Shown: positions 53,165 through 62,161 of the stretch, in pieces
Position numbering within the stretch: position 1 is the stretch's first letter
How the letters are laid out: every line of letters starts with the position of its first letter
Source of the DNA: Metasolibacillus fluoroglycofenilyticus
GTDB lineage: Bacteria; Bacillota; Bacilli; Bacillales_A; Planococcaceae
Direction of reading: 5' to 3'
Assembly (NCBI RefSeq): GCF_003049645.1
Contig: NZ_PYWK01000001.1
Span: 1-64,000 of the forward strand
Length of the DNA stretch: 64,000 nucleotides
Translations under genes and position numbers: made by a program
The notes under the pieces: generated by a model
What the model was told of the DNA's origin: nothing
Databases searched by the model: none
The model's input: only the letters and a program-made list of their open reading frames with translations

Positions 53165-55007
53165 TTTAGCATTGAAAAATATGCGCCGCAATATGAGAAG
53201 TTATGCATTGTATTTTGGCTCTGTATTGTTCAGTATTGTCATTTATTTTACATTTGTTACATTGAAATATAGCGATGATATTAGTGCTTTAGCAGATTCG
53301 TCTTTGAAGGTGCAAGGTATTATGAGTGCGTCCTCAGTTGTTTTATTAATTTTTGTAGCGATGTTCATTATTTATGCCAATTCCTTTTTTATAAAAAAGC
53401 GCAAAAAAGAAATAGGGCTGTATTCCCTGCTAGGTGTGCGCAAAAAGCAAATCGGTTTTCTATTATTTTTTGAAAATATCGTGCTTGGCATATTATCACT
53501 AGCGATTGGAATTATGCTTGGCTTTCTATTATCCAAAGGTTTATTAACGATATTAGTTCGTTTGATGGGGCTGGATGCAGTAGCGAGCTTCACACTATCA
53601 AGTGAAGCGATGCTTAATACGACAGTTGTTTTTATGATTGTTTTCTTATTTATATCATTACAAGGCTATCGCGTAATTTATCAGTTTAAATTAATTGAAT
53701 TATTTTATGCAGATAAAAAAGGTGAAAGCTTACCGCGGGCAAAATGGTTGGCAACGATTGCGGGAATTACCTTGCTAATATTCGGTTACTGGTTAGCATT
53801 GCAGGATTTAATGACATCGAAAATGTGGGCAATGCTCGGTATAGCAACACCGATTGTTATTATTATAGCAACGGTTGCAGGAACGTATTTATTATTTCAT
53901 AGCGTCCTCGTCTTCGTCCTCACAAAGTTAAAAAATAATGAGCGCTGGGCATGGCGCGGGCTAAATTTATTAAGTGTTTCGCAGCTTTTGTATCGTATTC
54001 GAGGCAACGCGAAAACCTTGACAACAATCGCAGTATTAAGTGCTACGACGATTACGGCTGGCGGTGCAGTATATGGACTGTATTACAATACGGGCGAGCA
54101 GACGCAGCATTATTTACCGAACACGTTTATGTGGGAGGGGGAGGCGGCTCGTATTTCTTCACAGGATGTTGTTTACGATGAAACGATTAATGCCAAGCAG
54201 TCAGAGCTAGACATTGCAGGAGTTACCTATCGCTATACATTTATCGATAATGACACGTACAACAAGCTAGCGAAGCTGCAAAAGCGCGAACAGTTAACTG
54301 TTCACAACGGGGAAGCCATTATGCTAGACCCATATTATGATGAACGCTTTTCAACAAACTTTACTGGACAACAATTAACTATCGGGAAAGTAGCAGTAAA
54401 GGTCAAGAGCTTCCGAACAGAAAGTATTTTGAATGCCGACATAGTTGCACAGGTAATTGTGGTATCTGCAAGGGATTATCAAGCATTAGAAGTTAATGAC
54501 AGCGTCTACCAATTAATCGGTATGAGCGATGAAAAAAAACAAGTAGTAACTTCTAATGACCTACAGCAACAATTAGGCGATAGCTATTTATCAAGCTTCC
54601 CAGCTAGCTATAAAGCGTCAATGGAAAGTTTAGGCTCATTATTATTTGTTGGTAGTTTTTTAGGTCTTGTATTTTTAGTTGCAACAGGCAGTATTATTTA
54701 CTTTAAAATAATGACGGAAGCAGAGGAAGACCGCGGTAAATATGAAATCTTGCATAAAATTGGTGTCGGTCATAAAGAGATGAGCAAAACCATCCGCATG
54801 CAAATCGGCTTTATCTTTGCAGCACCATTAATAATGGGGATCTTGCATAGCGCTTTCGCTTTGAGTGCATTTTCAGGATTAATGGGCGCAAATATTATTG
54901 TGCCAGTCATTATATGGATCGGTGTTTATGTGGGGATTTACGCAGTGATTGGGTGCCAGGCACACAAACAATTTTCACACAATTTACAGTGGAGGCAAAT
55001 AAAATGA
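53151..55007 (+). CDS. ABC transporter permease, BceB/YxdM type, with repeat-derived C-terminus
   Basis: 618 aa, ten helices and one large extracellular domain (~310-490) between helices 7 and 8, the BceB layout; FtsX-like blocks at both ends. The KKRKKEIGLYSLLGVRKKQI loop (~82-101) is typical. The final ~17 residues, CQAHKQFSHNLQWRQIK, are largely encoded by repeat copy 4, replacing or extending the usual end. ATGA overlap with the next gene. Confidence 0.85.
   Translation: MTLFDLALKNMRRNMRSYALYFGSVLFSIVIYFTFVTLKYSDDISALADSSLKVQGIMSASSVVLLIFVAMFIIYANSFFIKKRKKEIGLYSLLGVRKKQIGFLLFFENIVLGILSLAIGIMLGFLLSKGLLTILVRLMGLDAVASFTLSSEAMLNTTVVFMIVFLFISLQGYRVIYQFKLIELFYADKKGESLPRAKWLATIAGITLLIFGYWLALQDLMTSKMWAMLGIATPIVIIIATVAGTYLLFHSVLVFVLTKLKNNERWAWRGLNLLSVSQLLYRIRGNAKTLTTIAVLSATTITAGGAVYGLYYNTGEQTQHYLPNTFMWEGEAARISSQDVVYDETINAKQSELDIAGVTYRYTFIDNDTYNKLAKLQKREQLTVHNGEAIMLDPYYDERFSTNFTGQQLTIGKVAVKVKSFRTESILNADIVAQVIVVSARDYQALEVNDSVYQLIGMSDEKKQVVTSNDLQQQLGDSYLSSFPASYKASMESLGSLLFVGSFLGLVFLVATGSIIYFKIMTEAEEDRGKYEILHKIGVGHKEMSKTIRMQIGFIFAAPLIMGILHSAFALSAFSGLMGANIIVPVIIWIGVYVGIYAVIGCQAHKQFSHNLQWRQIK
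54952..54986 (+). repeat. 35-bp CDS-end repeat, copy 4
   Basis: One base different from copies 2 and 3 (TTTT for TTCT). Read in the third frame, Cys-Gln-Ala-His-Lys. The frame continues seven codons, so the ribosome site of the next gene follows intact. Confidence 0.9.
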
Positions 55008-55360
55008 AAAAAGTATTTATTGCATTAGCATCGTTGATTATCGTTGTGATTGCAGGTCTTGTTGTAATTGCGACGGTTGATTTTAATCGTTTAGGGAAAG
55101 AGGCTGTATATGTGCAAATTACTGGAGATGGAGAGGTTGAGAAGTTTACAACAGCAAGTGGCGAAGTGATGGCGACATATTGGTATAAGCAGGCTGCCTA
55201 TAAGGAAAATGGCGGGGTTGTTGAGGTGGAGTTTTCAGCAAACAAAAATTTACGGCATGATGCTTATTTAAAGCTTTATGTAAAGAGCGGTAAAGAGGTG
55301 ACATCTTATGATGAAATATCGTATGATAAGCTACCTGAGAAAGTGAAGGAGAAATTTTGA
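55004..55360 (+). CDS. yxeA: YxeA-family secreted/membrane protein
   Basis: 118 aa. N-terminal signal/anchor (~4-24), then a DUF1093 domain: EAVYVQITGDGEVEKF and the C-terminal DEISYDKLPEKVKEKF. In B. subtilis yxeA follows the yxdLM ABC genes, the same order seen here. GGAGG precedes the ATG; a longer frame starting at 54914 sits inside the permease gene and is rejected. Function unknown. Confidence 0.85.
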   Translation: MKKVFIALASLIIVVIAGLVVIATVDFNRLGKEAVYVQITGDGEVEKFTTASGEVMATYWYKQAAYKENGGVVEVEFSANKNLRHDAYLKLYVKSGKEVTSYDEISYDKLPEKVKEKF

Positions 55361-55365
55361 CATTT

Positions 55366-55612
55366 TTCAGTAGAGGTCTTCAACCTCTATAGATGGTGAG
55401 ATGAATGTCTTGATTAGGTAGGCTCATTTCAGTGAGTGTCCAAACACTCACCGATAATGGGGGATTCAGTCTAGGTTCATCGTATCTGGTGGTAACGACT
55501 GAGTAATCAACATCGTGTTGGCACAAGTCACCTGCGGATGTCACAGATTTTGAAGAGGAGTTTTCGAGCAAGCTCGAAAAAATTTGGATGCAATTATGCG
55601 GAGGTGTGATTT
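55366..55612 (+). repeat. Family A intergenic element, copy A6
   Basis: TTTTCAGTAGAGGTCTTCAA, AGTGAGTGTCCAAACACTCAC hairpin region, CAACATCGTGTTGG hairpin, GCGGATGTCACAGATTTTG, TTTTCGAGCAAGCTCGAAAA inner hairpin, AATTTGGATG and a weak final hairpin. The outer CAGATTTT/AAAATTTG arms can pair. Confidence 0.82.
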
Positions 55613-55652
55613 ATTTAGGTAATTGTTTTGGGGATGAAAAATAGCAGACGGG

Positions 55653-55686
55653 GAATGGGGCAGAAAATTGCTTTTCGCCCCATTCA
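55653..55686 (-). terminator. Possible terminator of the two-component genes
   Basis: AATGGGGC / GCCCCATT arms around 18 bases, next to the kinase stop. No T run directly after it, so weak. Confidence 0.4.
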
Positions 55687-57054
55687 CTACAGCCTCACAA
55701 CCACAGTTGTGCCAACATCAATCTTACTTGTTACAATGACCTCTCCACCATGAACTTGGATAATGTCGCGGGCAATTGCCATACCTAGCCCAGTGCCTTT
55801 AATATTTTCCGTATTTGTACCACGATAATAGCGCTCGAATATTTGTGGTAAATCCGCCTCTGCAATTCCTTTGCCTTGGTCGCGAATAATGATGGTAGCT
55901 GGTTCCTCGACAGAAATTTCTAACGCTACTTGTGCATCATTATGCACGAGGGCATTATAAATAAAGTTTAACAATGCACGTTTCATCAAATGGCTATCGA
56001 TGCTTTTCATAAGTCGCTCGGTTTGTGCTTCAAATGAAATATTATGCTCGCTAAACGATGGATCATTCAAGACATCGATAACAAGCTCGCGTACAAAGGA
56101 AACGATATTTGTTTCCACAAGCTGCAATGGCATTTGCTGCTGGCGAAGCCGCATTGTTAATGTGAAGTCATCTAGTAGTTCACGCATATAAACTGATTTT
56201 TTTTCAATAATTTCTGCGTAATCTGCTTTTTCCTTTGGTGAAATATCGTCTTGCAGTAGTTCGGCGTAGCCTTGGATTGAGGCAAGCGGCGTTTTCATAT
56301 CATGCGAAACATTGCTAATCCATTCATTGCGCATCAGCTCTAGTTTATGGCGCTCCTCCTCTTGTAGCTTCAGACTCTCGGCGACATCATCTAAATTTTG
56401 AAAAACCGAACGATAAATGCCTTGGTTTTGCATATTGGCAACAGAAAAATTGCGGCTTTTCAACTTTCGAATGCGCTCAATCATGCCATAAATCGGCTTT
56501 GTCAGAAATGAACTGAAGATAAAGCCAATAATTGCAGCAATAACAAGGTCGATGATAATAATAATAAGAGCAACCTGTGCTACAAATTGGGAGATGGAGC
56601 TTGTATTTGAGGTGAAAACAATTTTCGTCAAACTGCTATCTTCAATACCAACTAAATACATAATGCCATCATGCTCTGTGACAAATATAGACGTATTATT
56701 TTCGTCGCGATATTTATAAGCATGTATTAACTCAACAGGTGTGTAATGCTGAGGCGCTGTAGGCGGTGCTAATACTTCAGCAATCACATGACCATTATCA
56801 TCTAAAAATTGCAGCCACGCATTGCGCTGTTGTAGTGCAGCAACCCCTTCGTCTGAAATTTGAGGTGTGCCATCGACTTCCGAAATGTAACGTGCAAGTG
56901 TACGTGTAAAATCTGTTGGTGAAGGATGGATTTCCTCGCTTGCATTATTGTAAATAAAAAATGCCACAATTGAAATCATACCGTTTATTAAAATAACGCA
57001 AAATACTGTACATATAATGGCAGTTAAAAAGCGACCTGTTATTTTCCATCTCAT
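55687..57054 (-). CDS. Sensor histidine kinase
   Basis: 455 aa. Two membrane helices (~12-34 and ~165-187) flank a ~125-residue extracellular sensor. A HAMP region follows, then HisKA with NVSHDMKTPLASIQGY (His ~248), and HATPase with NFIYNALVH, DQGKGI and GTGLGMAIA. The large outer domain differs from Bce-type kinases, which lack one. Downstream of its regulator by 12 bases; signal unknown. Confidence 0.9.
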   Translation of the reverse strand: MRWKITGRFLTAIICTVFCVILINGMISIVAFFIYNNASEEIHPSPTDFTRTLARYISEVDGTPQISDEGVAALQQRNAWLQFLDDNGHVIAEVLAPPTAPQHYTPVELIHAYKYRDENNTSIFVTEHDGIMYLVGIEDSSLTKIVFTSNTSSISQFVAQVALIIIIIDLVIAAIIGFIFSSFLTKPIYGMIERIRKLKSRNFSVANMQNQGIYRSVFQNLDDVAESLKLQEEERHKLELMRNEWISNVSHDMKTPLASIQGYAELLQDDISPKEKADYAEIIEKKSVYMRELLDDFTLTMRLRQQQMPLQLVETNIVSFVRELVIDVLNDPSFSEHNISFEAQTERLMKSIDSHLMKRALLNFIYNALVHNDAQVALEISVEEPATIIIRDQGKGIAEADLPQIFERYYRGTNTENIKGTGLGMAIARDIIQVHGGEVIVTSKIDVGTTVVVRL

Positions 57055-57066
57055 AAACGCTTCTCC

Positions 57067-57759
57067 TTATTTCGCCTTAAAGCGATAGCCTAAACCTTTA
57101 ACAGTCGTAATATAGATTGGGCTAGATGGGTTGTCCTCAATTTTTTCTCGCAGGCGACGAATATGCACCATTAATGTATTGTCTGCTCCAAAAAATTCTT
57201 CCCCCCATACTTGCTCAAATAATGTTTCCTTACTCAAAATACGATTTGGATTGCGTAAAAAGCAAGCCATTAAGCCAACTTCCTTAGCCGTTAAATCAAG
57301 TACAGTTCCAGCCTTGTATACTTCAGTTTCATCCGTATTAATGGTGAAAGGACCGACACTAGTTGTTGGTGCTTCAGCTTGTGTCTGGTAGCCTGCGCGA
57401 CGCAACTGTGCCTTGACGCGATATGCAACTTCCTTTGGGCTAAATGGCTTTGTAATATAATCATCTCCGCCAATTGCAAGTCCGAGAAGTTTATCAATTT
57501 CATCTGATTTCGCAGATAAAAATAAAATAGGTATATGCGATACCTCACGCATTTTTTTACATAAATCATAGCCTTCTCCATCAGGGAGCATAATATCGAC
57601 TAATGCAATACTCGGTGAATGTTGCTCAAACATATTCCAGCCTTCTTTGACAGAGCTTGCAGTAATAATATTTGAAAAGCCTTCCTTTTGTAGGGTAGTT
57701 GTTAGCAAACTCCGTAAATCAGCCTCATCATCTATAATTAAAATGCATGGTTGTTCCAT
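57067..57759 (-). CDS. OmpR-family response regulator
   Basis: 230 aa. Receiver domain: IDDEADLRS, phospho-Asp in LVDIMLPDGEG (~55), SAKSDEID Thr/Ser switch and KPF Lys. C-terminal winged helix (~130-228) with DNTLMVHIRRLREKIEDN and TVKGLGYRFKAK. AGAGGTGTTTG precedes the ATG. First gene of the two-gene operon with the kinase. Confidence 0.92.
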   Translation of the reverse strand: MEQPCILIIDDEADLRSLLTTTLQKEGFSNIITASSVKEGWNMFEQHSPSIALVDIMLPDGEGYDLCKKMREVSHIPILFLSAKSDEIDKLLGLAIGGDDYITKPFSPKEVAYRVKAQLRRAGYQTQAEAPTTSVGPFTINTDETEVYKAGTVLDLTAKEVGLMACFLRNPNRILSKETLFEQVWGEEFFGADNTLMVHIRRLREKIEDNPSSPIYITTVKGLGYRFKAK

Positions 57760-57866
57760 ACAAACACCTCTTTCAGCAATCCATTTCTTCTTTTAGTATA
57801 GGTGATAATGATAGGGAAGTGAATTTTTAGTATTACTATATTATTGGAAGAGTTAAATGAGGGATG

Positions 57867-57897
57867 CCAAAAAAGCCGTGCATAGACGGCTTTTTGG
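57867..57897 (-). terminator. Terminator of the thiamine-salvage operon
   Basis: CCAAAAAAGCCGT / ACGGCTTTTTGG arms with a 6-base loop, about 280 bases past thiY. It is the first strong hairpin after that gene. T runs exist on both strands. Confidence 0.7.
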
Positions 57898-57902
57898 ACG
57901 CT

Positions 57903-58069
57903 GTTGGGTGTGCTTTTTCAAAGAATTCGCCAGAGGGTTATTTGAAAACAAGAGAAACACCGAGCTTTACAGCTTACTTTTTGAAAATTGAACTCACAGT
58001 GTTTGTACACCCACTGAATAAATCGAAAAAGAAGCATTCAATTTGTCAATTATAGAGATGGAAGTATTC
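57903..58069. other. Intergenic, nothing recognised
   Basis: Between the terminator and repeat A8. No gene or RNA motif seen. Confidence 0.35.
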
Positions 58070-58155
58070 TATGCCTGTCACGTTGCTTTCGGTACAAAAA
58101 AGGAATTTGCCCAATCAAAATAAATAATTGGCTGTCACATCCTCAAAGAAAACTG
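58070..58155 (-). repeat. Family A-related fragment, copy A8 (reverse)
   Basis: Minus strand TTTTTTGTACCGAAAGCAAC and GTGACAGGCATAG match the TTTTGTACCGAAAGCAAGG / GCGACAGGCAC part of A2. The rest of the element is absent. Confidence 0.5.
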
Positions 58156-58174
58156 CAGATTGCCAATTGGTGAA

Positions 58175-59179
58175 TTAAGGTAAAATATTAACAATTAACT
58201 CATCGATATTTGGCACTTCTTCAATTAATCCATAGTCTTTTAACCATTTGGCTGTTTCTTCCCAAGACGATTTTTCTTGAGTTGCGAACCCAGATTCACT
58301 CTTCATTTTAGGTAATAAAATATTAATGCTTTCCGTTTCAACTTCTTTATTTAAAGGGAAATTCGCTTCATCCTGTTGGTCGAGGAGAATTTGTAATGCT
58401 TCTTCACTGTTCTTTTCCATAAAATCGAAGCCTTTTCTAGCTGCACGCCAAAACGCTTCAATTTCTTTTTGTTCTTTTTCCCATGTTTTTTCACTCGTAA
58501 CGGCGACTAATTCATAATAGCTTGGCACTCCATAATCTACTGGATTCATGTATCCAACATCATGACCTTCGCTTTTCAATTGCGGTACTTCATGGTTTAC
58601 GTATGCTCCAACAACGGCATCAACCTTTTTGGATATTAATGATGAACCTAGTTCGAATTCAACGTTAACCATATCTACGTTTTCATAGCTTCCTCCACTG
58701 TTTTCTACAATGGTTTTGATAATTGTTTCATTCAATGGAATTCCTGGATAACCAACTTTTTTTCCTTCTAATTCTAGTGGATTTTCAATCGGTTGATCTG
58801 CACGAAATACAACATGATTTAATGGTGAACGAACGACTGCTGCTACTGCTTTTACAGGTATCCCTTCATTTGCTACTGCTTGAATGACATCCGGTTGATA
58901 ATACATTCCCATCGTTACTTTACCAGCTGCTGCAAGAGATAGTGGGTCTGTTGGGTTTGCCGGAAATTGAAATTCGACATCTAACCCTTCTTCTTCAAAA
59001 TATCCTTTTTCTTTTGCAACGTATAAATAACTATGTACCGCATTTGGATACCAGTCTAACATCATTGTAATTTTATGATTTTTATTTTGCTCTTTCTCAT
59101 TGCTACCTTCACTCTGACAAGCTGCGAGGATAAATACAAGCATCATACTTATAACGATACTTAACCGTTTTTTCATCAT
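58175..59179 (-). CDS. thiY: Thiamine-pyrimidine (FAMP/HMP) ABC substrate-binding lipoprotein
   Basis: 334 aa. Lipobox LAAC at ~20. NMT1/THI5-like domain: MLDWYPNAVHSYLYVAKEKG (~40-59), AAAGKVTMGMYYQPDV. ThiY-type proteins bind formyl-aminopyrimidine, a thiamine breakdown product. The ATG at 59179 overlaps the permease stop as TAATG with TGGAG upstream; a longer start at 59194 is less likely. Last gene of the operon. Confidence 0.88.
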   Translation of the reverse strand: MMKKRLSIVISMMLVFILAACQSEGSNEKEQNKNHKITMMLDWYPNAVHSYLYVAKEKGYFEEEGLDVEFQFPANPTDPLSLAAAGKVTMGMYYQPDVIQAVANEGIPVKAVAAVVRSPLNHVVFRADQPIENPLELEGKKVGYPGIPLNETIIKTIVENSGGSYENVDMVNVEFELGSSLISKKVDAVVGAYVNHEVPQLKSEGHDVGYMNPVDYGVPSYYELVAVTSEKTWEKEQKEIEAFWRAARKGFDFMEKNSEEALQILLDQQDEANFPLNKEVETESINILLPKMKSESGFATQEKSSWEETAKWLKDYGLIEEVPNIDELIVNILP

Positions 59180-59919
59180 TAATTTTTTCTCCATTTCAAA
59201 AAAGATTTTTCTATAATTAAAACAACAATAAATAATGCAATTCCGATGAACGATAAAATAACAATTGGTGCAAAAACACCTGCTCCATCAAATTGAGTCA
59301 TCATTCTTCTACTAAAATACCCTAATCCTGATTGTGCTCCTAACCACTCACCAATTGCTGCTCCAATAACACTCATCGGTACCGCAATTTTTAATCCTGA
59401 AAAAAACGATGGTAAGGCAGAGGGGACTTCTAACTTAAAAAAAATTTGACTTTTTGTTAACCCAAATGTTTGAAGCAATTCTTTTAAGTCCTTCTCTGTA
59501 GAACGTAATCCATCAAACATGCCTATCGTAATCGGAAAGAAGGTTATCAAAATCGTCACAACAACCTTGCTCCAAATTGTATAACCAAACCATAGAACAA
59601 AAATAGGTGCTAACGCGATAATCGGAATCGTTTGAGAAGTAATCAGTAAAGGATAGAGAGATTGCTCTAAAACCTTTGAATAATGCATGGCTATAGCTAT
59701 TGCAACCCCCAACACAAGAGAGATAGACAAGCCCATGCTAATAACTGCAAATGTAGCTGGAAGGTGGGATTGCAATAATACGTCTTTCAACTCCCACAAT
59801 TTGATAATAACCTGGGAGGGTGACGGGAGAATAAATGAAACATGAACAAGTCTTGCAACGACCTCCCAAATTACAAGTGTTGTGGAAAGTAATATGGCAG
59901 AATACATATATCTTTTCAT
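59179..59919 (-). CDS. thiX: Thiamine-pyrimidine ABC transporter permease
   Basis: 246 aa, six helices, BPD-permease fold with the EAA-like loop LRSTEKDLKELLQTFGLTKS (~133-152) followed by PSALPSFFSGLKIA. Same branch as SsuC/ThiX. Coupled at both ends by one-base overlaps. Confidence 0.88.
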   Translation of the reverse strand: MKRYMYSAILLSTTLVIWEVVARLVHVSFILPSPSQVIIKLWELKDVLLQSHLPATFAVISMGLSISLVLGVAIAIAMHYSKVLEQSLYPLLITSQTIPIIALAPIFVLWFGYTIWSKVVVTILITFFPITIGMFDGLRSTEKDLKELLQTFGLTKSQIFFKLEVPSALPSFFSGLKIAVPMSVIGAAIGEWLGAQSGLGYFSRRMMTQFDGAGVFAPIVILSFIGIALFIVVLIIEKSFLKWRKN

Positions 59920-60698
59920 TAGGTCACCTTCATTTTAAAATAATCGATTAGTTCATTTTTCAAATTAATCAATGAAGGCTCATCTAATTGCTGTCTGCTT
60001 CTCGGTCTCTTTAATGGAACATTGATTTCTTCAATCGTACGAATTGGTGTTTCACTAATGACAAAAACCTTGTCCGATAAAAATAATGCCTCTGAAATAT
60101 CATGCGTAATAAAAACAATCGATGATTTAGTTTGATTCCATTGTTCTAACAGCCACTCCTGCATATACAGCTTTGTCATTGCATCAAGGGCTGAGAAGGG
60201 TTCATCCAATAGAAGTAAATCTGAACCAGTTAATATAGCACGTAAAAATGACGCACGCTGTCTCATCCCTCCTGATAGTTCATGGGGATATTTATTGTAA
60301 ACATGCTCTAATCCGAAATCTTTTAATCTATTTAAAACTAATTGTTTATCGTATTTCTTATTTTTTCCTTCGAGTGGTAAAGCAACATTTTCCGCTATCT
60401 TTCGCCAAGGAATAAGTAAATCTTTTTGTGGCATATAGCCTACTTTACCTAGACGATTCGTTTCTTCATAACCATTTAGAAAAATAGAGCCTTCTGTTGG
60501 TTGTTCCAGTCCCACAAGTAGTCTAAATATAGTTGATTTACCTGTTCCACTTGCCCCAACAATACTGACAAACTCACCTTTATTTACTTGAAAATTTAAC
60601 TTATTTAAAATATAGTGTGGGTGATCATAATAAAATGATACATCTTTAAACTGCAGTACATAATCATGCTTTTTATCCATACTCATAAAGTCTTTCAT
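59919..60698 (-). CDS. thiZ: Thiamine-pyrimidine ABC transporter ATPase
   Basis: 259 aa. Walker A GASGTGKST (~43-51), signature ELSGGMRQRASFLRA (~146), Walker B LLLLDEPFSALDAMTK, switch ITHD. SsuB/ThiZ group. Two starts are possible: ATG 60698, very close to AGAAGG, or ATG 60686 with better spacing. 70 bases separate it from ylmB. Confidence 0.88.
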   Translation of the reverse strand: MKDFMSMDKKHDYVLQFKDVSFYYDHPHYILNKLNFQVNKGEFVSIVGASGTGKSTIFRLLVGLEQPTEGSIFLNGYEETNRLGKVGYMPQKDLLIPWRKIAENVALPLEGKNKKYDKQLVLNRLKDFGLEHVYNKYPHELSGGMRQRASFLRAILTGSDLLLLDEPFSALDAMTKLYMQEWLLEQWNQTKSSIVFITHDISEALFLSDKVFVISETPIRTIEEINVPLKRPRSRQQLDEPSLINLKNELIDYFKMKVT

Positions 60699-60768
60699 CC
60701 TTCTTGTTCAATTGATTTCCGCGTTCCCCTTTAACTTATGTTGATACCAAGATAAACCTCCATTTCTG

Positions 60769-62046
60769 TCACTTTTTCTTGGTGTTTGTCCATTCGTAAA
60801 CAAAATGAATCATCGTTTTCGTAAAAGCAATAAGTTGATCGATGGAGCAAGATTCATTTACTGCATGAGCATTTTGAAAATCGCCTGGTCCATAAATGGC
60901 AGCTGGGATACCTGCGTCGCCAAACCATCCACCATCAGTAACGGAAGGAGATACATCAATCGTAGCTTCTTTTCCATGGTTCATTTGGTGAGAGGAGGAC
61001 AATAATTGAACAGCTGGATGATTCGGATCAACTTCTAGTGAAGGGAAAATTTCGCCTTTGTCTTCAATCATCGAACTTCCTCCCCACACGAATGTCGGCG
61101 GATAGTGCCTTAGCCATGGATCCGACTTTGCAACAGAAAGTATATGTTCCTCAATCTCTCTAGATACCTCTTCATAAGTTTCATTAGGGTAGTAGTGAAC
61201 AGTAATCCATAGTTTACATTCGTCAGCTATAAAAGCGGGGTGTCTTCCACCTTCAATAACAGCAGGATTGATTGTATTTGTACCAGGTGGAAATCCTTCA
61301 TATTGCTTAGTAACCGCCCAATGGCGCTCTAAATCTTGCAATCCTTCTATTATTTTCATCATTTTTTCAATGGCACTTGCTTGCAATAGTCCGCCACCTG
61401 CGTGAATCATATTTCGTCTCATAGCATCATGAAATGTTTTAGCACTTTTTATTGTAATCCAACCGGTGATTACCCCGCCTTGACCTTGTATATGTAAATC
61501 ACTCGTATCAACAACAAGCGCAAAGTCGGCTTTATATCCTCGATCACAACATTGAAGTGTACCAGCCTCTCCGACTTCTTCTCCGATGACAGATTGTAAA
61601 ATGAGATCGCCCTTCACCTCAAATTTTGCCTCATGTAAAAGTTTTAATGCAAATAGGGCCCCTGCAATTCCTCCTTTCATATCAGCTACGCCCCTACCTA
61701 TAATAGCCTCTTCAGTTACTATTGGATCAAAAGGATTCGTTAACCATTTTTCGTCTTCTCGTATTTCAGCTACATCAACATGCCCATTAATAATTAAACT
61801 GCTATATAATTCAGGTTCCGTTCCTTTTTTCACCCCAACGACATTCGGGTCATCTGGATATACATCCCATATATCAATTTCAAAATTAAGATTTTTTAAA
61901 TAATTTGCGATAAATTGTTGAATATTTTTTGTATTTCTTGCAGGTGGTGCGGGTGTTTCAAACTTTATAAGTGTAGTAACCAAATCAATCAATTCTTGTT
62001 TGCGATTTTCTACTTGAAGCATCAATCTCTCGATATTATTTGTCAC
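60769..62046 (-). CDS. ylmB: Formylaminopyrimidine deformylase, YlmB-type M20 amidohydrolase
   Basis: 425 aa. M20 metallopeptidase fold: INGHVDVAE (metal His), GRGVADMKGGIAG (bridging Asp), IGEEVGEAGT (catalytic Glu), CDRGYKADFALVVDT. YlmB removes the formyl group from FAMP to give aminopyrimidine for TenA. The GTG at 62046 with AAGGCGGGA upstream gives the length of B. subtilis YlmB. A longer frame reaching 62109 is weaker. Separated from tenA by repeat B3. Confidence 0.85.
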   Translation of the reverse strand: MTNNIERLMLQVENRKQELIDLVTTLIKFETPAPPARNTKNIQQFIANYLKNLNFEIDIWDVYPDDPNVVGVKKGTEPELYSSLIINGHVDVAEIREDEKWLTNPFDPIVTEEAIIGRGVADMKGGIAGALFALKLLHEAKFEVKGDLILQSVIGEEVGEAGTLQCCDRGYKADFALVVDTSDLHIQGQGGVITGWITIKSAKTFHDAMRRNMIHAGGGLLQASAIEKMMKIIEGLQDLERHWAVTKQYEGFPPGTNTINPAVIEGGRHPAFIADECKLWITVHYYPNETYEEVSREIEEHILSVAKSDPWLRHYPPTFVWGGSSMIEDKGEIFPSLEVDPNHPAVQLLSSSHQMNHGKEATIDVSPSVTDGGWFGDAGIPAAIYGPGDFQNAHAVNESCSIDQLIAFTKTMIHFVYEWTNTKKK

Positions 62047-62161
62047 AACATTCCCGCCTTTTTTGTAATAGAGAAGTAGTTGTCCGAAAAGTCCATTTTG
62101 TTTTGACACCGCATTGAAATCAATGTTTTCATCGCCTCCCTTTTACTGAAAGAGTACGCTG

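Noticed and set aside
42776..54986. The four gene-end repeats as ordinary terminators
   Set aside because: The palindrome is only 11 bp and lies inside coding sequence with no T run; a separate strong terminator follows copy 3.
54914..55360. Longer version of the YxeA-like protein starting at 54914
   Set aside because: The extra 30 residues lie in the permease gene and repeat copy 4; ATG 55004 has a good ribosome site and starts a signal peptide.
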